DNA of 37,575 nt from CAXMQS01 sp036446035. Lineage in GTDB: Bacteria; Actinomycetota; Acidimicrobiia; Spongiisociales; JAOTWH01. Of this stretch, positions 32,151 to 37,575 are shown piece by piece. The translations under genes were made by a program, and so were the position numbers. The stretch spans positions 1 to 37,575 of the forward strand of contig JAZFSG010000100.1 in NCBI GenBank assembly GCA_036446035.1, in the 5' to 3' direction. Under the pieces are notes generated by a model. That model saw only the letters and a program-made list of their open reading frames with translations. It was not told the origin of the DNA and ran no database searches. Numbering within the stretch: the stretch's first letter is position 1; each line of letters begins with the position of its first letter.

Positions 32151-33347
32151 ATGCGCGCCGATCGTCTGCTGACGCGGCCGTTCGTTCTCGTCTCGGCGGC
32201 GAATCTGGCGAACGGTCTGGCGTTCAACCTCTTCCTTCATCTGCCTGGATACCTGACCGACCTCGGCGCCAGCGAAGTCGAGATCGGATTCATCGTGGGT
32301 GTTGCCGCCATCGCCTCCATCCTCATCCGGCCCGCCGTCGGCAAGGCCATGGACACCAGAGGAAGGCGTTCTGTGATCATCGCCGGCAACTTGCTCAGCG
32401 TCGCAGCCGTCCTTCTGTACCTCACCGTCAACACCATCGGGCCCTGGGTGTACATGGTCCGGGTGATACACGGACTGTCAGAAGCCGTCCTCTTCAGCGC
32501 TCTGTTCACTTACGGCGCCGATGTCGTGCCGTCGAGCAGGCTCACAGAAGGTCTGGCGATATTCGGCACTTCAGGACTGCTTCCGATCGCTCTCGGTGGG
32601 CTGATCGGTGACCTGATCCTCGACGCCTCCGACTTTACGACGCTCTTCTGGGTGTCCTTCGGGTTCGCCGTGATCTCGCTTGCTCTGTCGCTGCCGCTTC
32701 CCGAGCCAGACCTTGGTGGCGATGGATCTGAGCGTCGAGGCTTCGTGAGCGCCATGATGCAAAGAGACCTGGCTCCGCTGTGGTGGATGACCGGCGTCTT
32801 CGCGTTCACGCTGACGGCGTATTTCACGTTCCTCAAGACCTTCGTCGACGAGACCGGCTTCGGGAGTTTGGGGTTGTTCTTCTCGACCTATGTCTCGATG
32901 GCCATCGCGGTGCGATTGACGCTGGCGTGGCTTCCCGAGCGCGTCGGGCCCAAGCGGGTGCTGTTCCCATCTGTCAGCCTCCTGGTGGCCGGGTTGGTGG
33001 TGCTTTCGGTCGCCACCGGATCGGGCCACATCGCTATCGCCGGCCTCATGTGTGGCGTCGGGCATGGATTCGGATTCCCGATCCTGTATGGGTTCGTGAT
33101 CCGCAGGGCCGGGGTGAGAGACAGAGGGTCGGCCGTCGCCATCTTCACCTCGCTTTTCGACGTCGGAATCCTCGTCGGGGGTCCGGTCCTCGGTGCCGTT
33201 ATCGCGATCAGTGGCTACCCGGCCATGTTCCTCGTGGCCGGAGGGTCGCTGGTCGTGGGCCTGGTGGTCTTCGGCGTCTGGGATCACGGAGTGTTGCAAC
33301 GCGCCGCCTCGATCCTGGAGCGTCCGGTGCCGTCGCACCATCTCTAG
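32151..33347 (+). CDS. major facilitator superfamily transporter
   Basis: Polytopic secondary transporter of 398 residues with about 12 TM segments in two six-helix halves. The loop between helices 2 and 3 has the MFS motif-A-like GKAMDTRGRR at about 64-73, and the second half repeats it as LPERVGPKR. The N-terminus has RPFVLVSAANLANGLAFNLFLHLPGYL (TM1). The closest general type is the YfcJ/drug-efflux-like group, but substrate cannot be assigned. It is divergent from the repeat protein and 18 bases upstream of def. Confidence 0.85.
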   Translation: MRADRLLTRPFVLVSAANLANGLAFNLFLHLPGYLTDLGASEVEIGFIVGVAAIASILIRPAVGKAMDTRGRRSVIIAGNLLSVAAVLLYLTVNTIGPWVYMVRVIHGLSEAVLFSALFTYGADVVPSSRLTEGLAIFGTSGLLPIALGGLIGDLILDASDFTTLFWVSFGFAVISLALSLPLPEPDLGGDGSERRGFVSAMMQRDLAPLWWMTGVFAFTLTAYFTFLKTFVDETGFGSLGLFFSTYVSMAIAVRLTLAWLPERVGPKRVLFPSVSLLVAGLVVLSVATGSGHIAIAGLMCGVGHGFGFPILYGFVIRRAGVRDRGSAVAIFTSLFDVGILVGGPVLGAVIAISGYPAMFLVAGGSLVVGLVVFGVWDHGVLQRAASILERPVPSHHL

Positions 33348-33353
33348 CCGCCT

Positions 33354-33359
33354 TAATGT
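33354..33359 (+). promoter_or_regulatory. candidate -10 element for a leaderless def mRNA
   Basis: TAATGT (TANNNT) ends exactly 6 bases before ATG 33366. No Shine-Dalgarno sequence is present in the 18-base gap. Confidence 0.4.
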
Positions 33360-33365
33360 GAAGCG

Positions 33366-33857
33366 ATGGCAGTCTTCCCCATAAGGACCTTTGGCGACCC
33401 CGTCCTCAGCCTCGAGGCGGAGGTGGTTGACGAGGTCGATGACTCCATTCGGCGCCTCGTCGAAGACATGTGGGAGACCATGTACGAGGCTCCGGGCGTT
33501 GGTCTGGCCGCGCCGCAGATCGGGGTTCCCAAGGCAGTCGTGGTGTTCGATGCGGGCGACGGGCCATTCGCCGTCATCAACCCCACGATCGTCGAGACGT
33601 CGGGGGAGTGGGAGTTCGATGAGGGATGCCTCTCGGTGCCCGATCGCTTCTGGTCGATCTCGCGACCGGGCTTCGCCAGGGTCCGCGGACTCAATGCCGA
33701 CGGTCAACCGGTGGAGCACGCCGGTGATGAGTTGCTGGGAAGGGTTCTGCAACACGAAGTTGACCATCTGAGTGGGATTCTCCTGCTGGGACGCCTGTCG
33801 AGGCGAGTTCGCCGACAGGCGATGCGAGATCTTCGTGAAGAGGCCATGGGACTATGA
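33366..33857 (+). CDS. def: peptide deformylase
   Basis: Removes the formyl group from the N-terminal Met of new proteins. It has 163 residues. All three motifs are intact: GVGLAAPQ (44-51), EGCLS (86-90, metal ligand C88) and QHEVDH (129-134, ligands H130 and H134, catalytic E131). The stop overlaps fmt by 4 bases; def and fmt act on opposite ends of the formylation cycle and are coupled in many bacteria. Confidence 0.95.
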   Translation: MAVFPIRTFGDPVLSLEAEVVDEVDDSIRRLVEDMWETMYEAPGVGLAAPQIGVPKAVVVFDAGDGPFAVINPTIVETSGEWEFDEGCLSVPDRFWSISRPGFARVRGLNADGQPVEHAGDELLGRVLQHEVDHLSGILLLGRLSRRVRRQAMRDLREEAMGL

Positions 33858-34759
33858 CCGCGGCGCTTTTCCTGGGCACACCGGACGCCGCGGTTCCCAC
33901 ATTGCGGACCCTCTCTCGACTCGCCAACGTCATCGGGGTCGTCACCCAGCCGGATCGGGCGCGAGGCCGTTCCGCGAGACCCGAGCCCTCGCCCGTCAAG
34001 AGGGTGTCCGAGGATCTTGGGCTCACGGTTCACCAGCCGTCGAGGATGACAGATCTGGTCGAGATGGCCGCACAAGCGGACATCGGAGTATTGGTTGCGT
34101 TCGGCCGTATCGTCCCCAAGAGGCTCCTTGAGGCCCCCCGTCTCGGCATGGTCAATGTGCATTTCTCGTCGTTGCCGCGCTGGCGCGGAGCCGCTCCAGT
34201 GCAGCGAGCGATCCTCGGAGGAGACACCCGCACCGGAGTCAGTTTGATGCAGATGGATGAGGGTCTCGACACCGGACCGGTACTAGCAGGGTGTCAGACC
34301 CCGATTGGGAGCAACGAGAACGCGGGCGAGCTGACAGATCGGCTAGCCGTCCTGGGAGCAGACCAGCTCGCCGCCTCATTCGGCGATCTCCTGGCAGGGG
34401 ACCTTGAGCCTGTGGCTCAGGACGGAGCGCTGGTAACGGAAGCTCCGAGCTTCTCTACCGACGACGCTCGTCTCGATCTTGGCGCTGGCGCCGATTCGGT
34501 TCTGCGCACTGTGCGCGCCTTCTCCCCGAAGCCTGGGGCCTGGGCGATTCTTGATGGAGAACGGTTCAAGCTCCTGGCGGCCAGACAGATGGCTGCCAGC
34601 TGTGCCGCTGGGGAGATACGCCAGGTCGAGGGTGTGGTAGCGCTTGGCACCGCCGGCGGGGCGGTCGAGCTCGTCGAGGTCCAACCAGCGGGCAAGCCAC
34701 TCATGGCCGCCGATGCGTGGTTCAACGGCCGTAGACGAGAGCCGGCACGCCTCAGCTGA
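33854..34759 (+). CDS. fmt: methionyl-tRNA formyltransferase
   Basis: Formylates initiator Met-tRNA using 10-formyl-tetrahydrofolate. It has 301 residues. Catalytic residues N101, H103 and D139 are in place (NVHFSSLPRWRGAAPVQR and MDEGLDTGP). The N-terminus has FLGTPDAAVPTL, and a C-terminal OB-fold domain begins at about 205. It overlaps def at its start. The 3' end overlaps the 3' end of the convergent ppk2 gene by 8 bases. Confidence 0.95.
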   Translation: MTAALFLGTPDAAVPTLRTLSRLANVIGVVTQPDRARGRSARPEPSPVKRVSEDLGLTVHQPSRMTDLVEMAAQADIGVLVAFGRIVPKRLLEAPRLGMVNVHFSSLPRWRGAAPVQRAILGGDTRTGVSLMQMDEGLDTGPVLAGCQTPIGSNENAGELTDRLAVLGADQLAASFGDLLAGDLEPVAQDGALVTEAPSFSTDDARLDLGAGADSVLRTVRAFSPKPGAWAILDGERFKLLAARQMAASCAAGEIRQVEGVVALGTAGGAVELVEVQPAGKPLMAADAWFNGRRREPARLS

Positions 34760-35561
34760 TGACTTTGTCCTCGAGCCCTTCCTCGGGCTCGGGGTATGAC
34801 ATATTCAATCCTTGGAGCGTGTCGATGAGGACGCGCGAGATGAGCACGTTGCGATACCACTTCCTGTTGGCTGGTATCACATACCACGGCGCGTGGGTGG
34901 TCGACGTCTTGCCGATGGCCGCCTCGTAGGCCTCCATGAAGTCCGGCCACAGCTTGCGATCGTCGAGATCACCGGCGCGAAACTTCCAGCGGCTCTGCGG
35001 CTCCTCGAGGCGGGCCTGCATGCGTTCCTTCTGTTCGTCCAGGTCGATGTGCAGGTAGAACTTGACGATGGTGGTGCCCTCGTCAGCCAGCAGCTTCTCG
35101 AAGTCGTTGATGTGGTCGTAGCGCCGGCTCCAGCGCTCCTCGGGCACGATGTCGTGCACCCGTACCACGAGAACGTCCTCGTAGTGGCTGCGATTGAATA
35201 TCACGATCTCGCCCGCCCCCGGGGTGTGGTCGTGGACCCGCCATAGGTAGTCGTGAGCGAGCTCCTCAGGCGTCGGCTTCTTGAAGCCGGCAACCTTTAC
35301 CCCCTGCGGATTCACCCCACGGAATACGTGGCGGATAGTGCCGTCCTTACCGCCAGAGTCCATCGCCTGCAGAACCACGAGCACCTTGTGCTTGCTCTCC
35401 GCCCACAGCAGGCGCTGCAGCTCTGCCAGCTCTTGGCGCATCTCGCCGAGGAGCGCCTTCGACTCCTTCTTGCCGGCTGGGAAGAGCTGATCATCATTCG
35501 GATCCCAGGCCGACAGGTCAACGGCGGAGCCTGGGGTGACCCGGTAACGAGAGGTGTCCAT
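34752..35561 (-). CDS. ppk2: polyphosphate:nucleotide phosphotransferase, PPK2 family, class III-like
   Basis: Uses polyphosphate to phosphorylate nucleotides. It has 269 residues. Walker A AMDSGGKDGT is at 66-75, Walker B region FNRSHYEDVLV at 122-132, and the lid SRWKFRAGDLDDRKLW. The N-terminus (YRVTPGSAVDLSAWDPND), PTPEELAHDYLWRVH and APWYVIPANRKWYRN closely recall the class III enzyme of Meiothermus ruber, which acts on both AMP and ADP. Class assignment is from memory of that sequence. No Shine-Dalgarno; a TANNNT hexamer (TAACCT on the - strand) lies 8 bases before ATG 35561, so it may be leaderless. It interrupts the usual fmt-rpe neighbourhood. Confidence 0.9.
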   Translation of the reverse strand: MDTSRYRVTPGSAVDLSAWDPNDDQLFPAGKKESKALLGEMRQELAELQRLLWAESKHKVLVVLQAMDSGGKDGTIRHVFRGVNPQGVKVAGFKKPTPEELAHDYLWRVHDHTPGAGEIVIFNRSHYEDVLVVRVHDIVPEERWSRRYDHINDFEKLLADEGTTIVKFYLHIDLDEQKERMQARLEEPQSRWKFRAGDLDDRKLWPDFMEAYEAAIGKTSTTHAPWYVIPANRKWYRNVLISRVLIDTLQGLNMSYPEPEEGLEDKVIS

Positions 35562-35569
35562 GGCCGCTC

Positions 35570-35593
35570 AGGTTAGGCAGGCCCTCTTACACT
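35570..35593. promoter_or_regulatory. candidate divergent -10 elements for ppk2 and rpe
   Basis: The 41-base gap between the divergent starts holds TAACCT on the - strand (35575 down to 35570, 8 bases before the ppk2 ATG) and TACACT on the + strand (35588-35593, 9 bases before the rpe GTG). Neither gene has a Shine-Dalgarno sequence. Confidence 0.3.
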
Positions 35594-35602
35594 GGTTTCT
35601 CC

Positions 35603-36252
35603 GTGTCGGCAAAGATCGCACCCTCAATTCTGGCGGCCGACTTCGGCCACCTTGCCTCTGAGGTTGAATCGATCAACCAACATGCAGACATGTTGCACGT
35701 TGACATGATGGACGGGCACTTCGTGCCAAATCTGTCCTTGGGCATGCCGGTGGTCAGTGCCCTTCGTCGTCACTCCGACCTACCGTTCGACTGCCACCTG
35801 ATGATGACCAATCCCGATGCCTATCTGGTGGAGTTAGCGGCGGCAGGCGCAACGATGGTGACGATGCACATCGAGGCGATCCCCGACCCGACGGTGGCAG
35901 CAGCGAAGGCCAGAGACCTCGAACTGGGGTTCGGGCTCGTTATCAATCCGGGAACGCCCTTTGCGGCCGTGCTTCCGTTCGTTGAGTTGTGTGATCTGGT
36001 CGTCGTGATGTCGGTTGAGCCCGGACACGGCGGCCAGACATTCATTGACGAAGTCCTTAGGGAGGTAGAGGCTGCCAGGAATTTCATTGACTCCGAGGGA
36101 CTCGGTGCCGATATAGAGATCGACGGTGGAATAACCACGGTTACCGCTCCGCGAGCTCGATCAGCCGGCGTCGACATCTTCGTCGCAGGTACCTCGGTCT
36201 TTGGGGAGGTGAACAGGGGCGACGCCATCGAGAACCTACGCAAAGCGATCAC

Positions 36253-36256
<4 letters not shown>
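35603..36256 (+). CDS. rpe: ribulose-phosphate 3-epimerase
   Basis: Interconverts ribulose-5-phosphate and xylulose-5-phosphate in the pentose phosphate pathway. It is a TIM barrel of 217 residues. The metal and catalytic residues are H32, D34, H65 and D174 (HVDMMDGHFVPN, CHLMM, IEIDGGI), with S8 in APSIL and the phosphate-binding MSVEPGHGGQ. GTG start. The stop overlaps the response-regulator gene by 4 bases. In mycobacteria rpe lies between fmt and ribD as it does here. Confidence 0.95.
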
Positions 36257-37188
<932 letters not shown>

Positions 37189-37201
37189 CAGTCTCCGACA
37201 C

Positions 37202-37207
37202 TACAAT
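37202..37207 (+). promoter_or_regulatory. candidate -10 element for the riboflavin operon
   Basis: TACAAT (one mismatch to TATAAT) lies 13 bases before the riboswitch, so transcription from it would include the entire aptamer. No convincing -35 was found. Confidence 0.4.
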
Positions 37208-37219
37208 TCGTCTGAGTCC

Positions 37220-37332
37220 ACCTTCGGGGCAGAGTGAAATCCTCGACCGGCGGTCACAGCCCGCGACCCCGATGCAGGGGTGGATCCGGTGAAACTCCGG
37301 GGCCGACGGTGAAAGTCCGGATGAGAGAAGGT
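37220..37332 (+). ncRNA. FMN riboswitch (RFN element)
   Basis: Cis-acting RNA that binds flavin mononucleotide and lowers expression of riboflavin genes. The conserved blocks appear in order: CTTCGGGGCAGAGTGAAAT, ACCGGCGGT, AGCCCGCGA, GGTGAAACTCCGG, GCCGACGGTGAAAGTCCGGA and TGAGAGAAGG. P1 closes as CCTTC (37221-37225) with GAAGG (37327-37331). The 42 bases up to ribD contain the GC-rich CCGCTCGCGCGCGG but no U-tract, so control of translation is more likely than termination; that is an inference. Confidence 0.93.
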
Positions 37333-37373
37333 TGGTCGTCCGCTCGCGCGCGGCCGTCTTATCTGGAGGTCAC

Positions 37374-37575
37374 GTGGAAGCGATGATGCGACGGGCAATC
37401 GGGCTGGCGACTAGCCGCCGGCCCCACCCCAACCCAGCAGTTGGCGCTGTCGTGCTCGATGCGACCGGAGCTGTTATCGGTGAGGGATCCCATGAGGGTC
37501 CCGGTCAGCCTCATGCAGAAGTCGCGGCACTGACTGCTGCCGGAGATCGCGCCAGGGGCGGGACCATCGTCGTGA
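37374..37575 (+). CDS. ribD: riboflavin biosynthesis deaminase/reductase RibD, N-terminal part
   Basis: First part of the bifunctional pyrimidine deaminase/reductase of riboflavin synthesis; 67 codons are visible before the window ends. The deaminase domain starts MRRAIGLATSRRPHPNPAVGAVV, split here as MRRAIGLA and PNPAVGAVVLD, and has the zinc/catalytic HAE motif at 47-49 (QPHAEVAAL). GTG 37374 is preceded by TGGAGGT at 37364-37370; ATG 37383 in the same frame is an alternative. Its place behind the FMN riboswitch confirms the call. Confidence 0.93.
   Translation, partial: MEAMMRRAIGLATSRRPHPNPAVGAVVLDATGAVIGEGSHEGPGQPHAEVAALTAAGDRARGGTIVV

Noticed and set aside
32100..32471. Upstream extension of the minus-strand repeat protein into the MFS gene
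   Set aside because: The added 124 residues are low-quality, His/Asp/Gly-rich sequence antisense to the MFS transporter. GTG 32099 has a Shine-Dalgarno and directly precedes the TM.
37335..37365. Intrinsic terminator between the FMN aptamer and ribD
   Set aside because: Only a short GC-rich self-complementary stretch without a U-tract is present, so I do not call a terminator.

Overview
The window is a GC-rich, gene-dense bacterial chromosome segment with about 40 genes, nearly all on the + strand and mostly overlapping or a few bases apart. The gene content points to an actinobacterium (Actinomycetota). It has a mycobacterial-type IHF (mihF), a PriA without helicase motifs, a small membrane protein in front of alaS, many GTG starts, and gene order close to what I recall of the Mycobacterium tuberculosis chromosome (yajC-secD-secF-apt-rel; hisS-aspS-rarA-alaS-ruvX-mltG; pepQ-efp-nusB; mihF-gmk-rpoZ-coaBC; fmt-rpe-ribD). 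Thr/Pro-rich linkers (TTTTTVP-like) in SecD, PilO and PilP-like proteins and a full type IV pilus set suggest a deep, non-mycobacterial lineage such as Acidimicrobiia. The class is an inference.

Layout. 1-6411: end of tgt, then yajC, secD, secF (Sec accessory complex), apt and the bifunctional (p)ppGpp enzyme rel. 6486-15724: a metallo-beta-lactamase-fold hydrolase, hisS, aspS, rarA, a 65-residue membrane protein, alaS, ruvX, mltG. 15813-25297: a type IV pilus (T4P) locus, in order pilB, an unusual pilT, pilC, two pilin genes, pilD, pilM, pilN, pilO and a pilP-like gene. 25442-31470: pepQ, efp, nusB, mihF, gmk, rpoZ, coaBC, priA. 31494-37575: a minus-strand repeat protein, a divergent MFS transporter, def-fmt, minus-strand ppk2, rpe with a response regulator-GGDEF gene, and an FMN riboswitch leading into ribD, which runs off the window.

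Most interesting points. (1) The T4P locus has PilM/N/O and a PilP-like protein but no secretin gene here, as expected for a monoderm. (2) PilT carries an N-terminal MshEN-like domain normally seen on PilB/GspE-type assembly ATPases. PilB's MshEN motifs fit the c-di-GMP-binding pattern well, while PilT's are degenerate. (3) Both pilin genes are preceded by a related sequence resembling a sigma-28/WhiG promoter. In Rubrobacter the c-di-GMP-controlled RsiG-WhiG switch governs T4P expression, and a GGDEF-type response regulator lies in the same window. (4) Most transcription-unit starts that lack a Shine-Dalgarno sequence have a TANNNT hexamer 6-10 nt before ATG/GTG, which suggests widespread leaderless mRNAs. 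(5) A membrane-anchored protein with hexad-like V/I-P-I repeats is of unknown function.

No rRNA, tRNA, CRISPR array, insertion sequence or prophage was seen. The longest gap without a gene is about 190 bases (22209-22399, between pilD and pilM).
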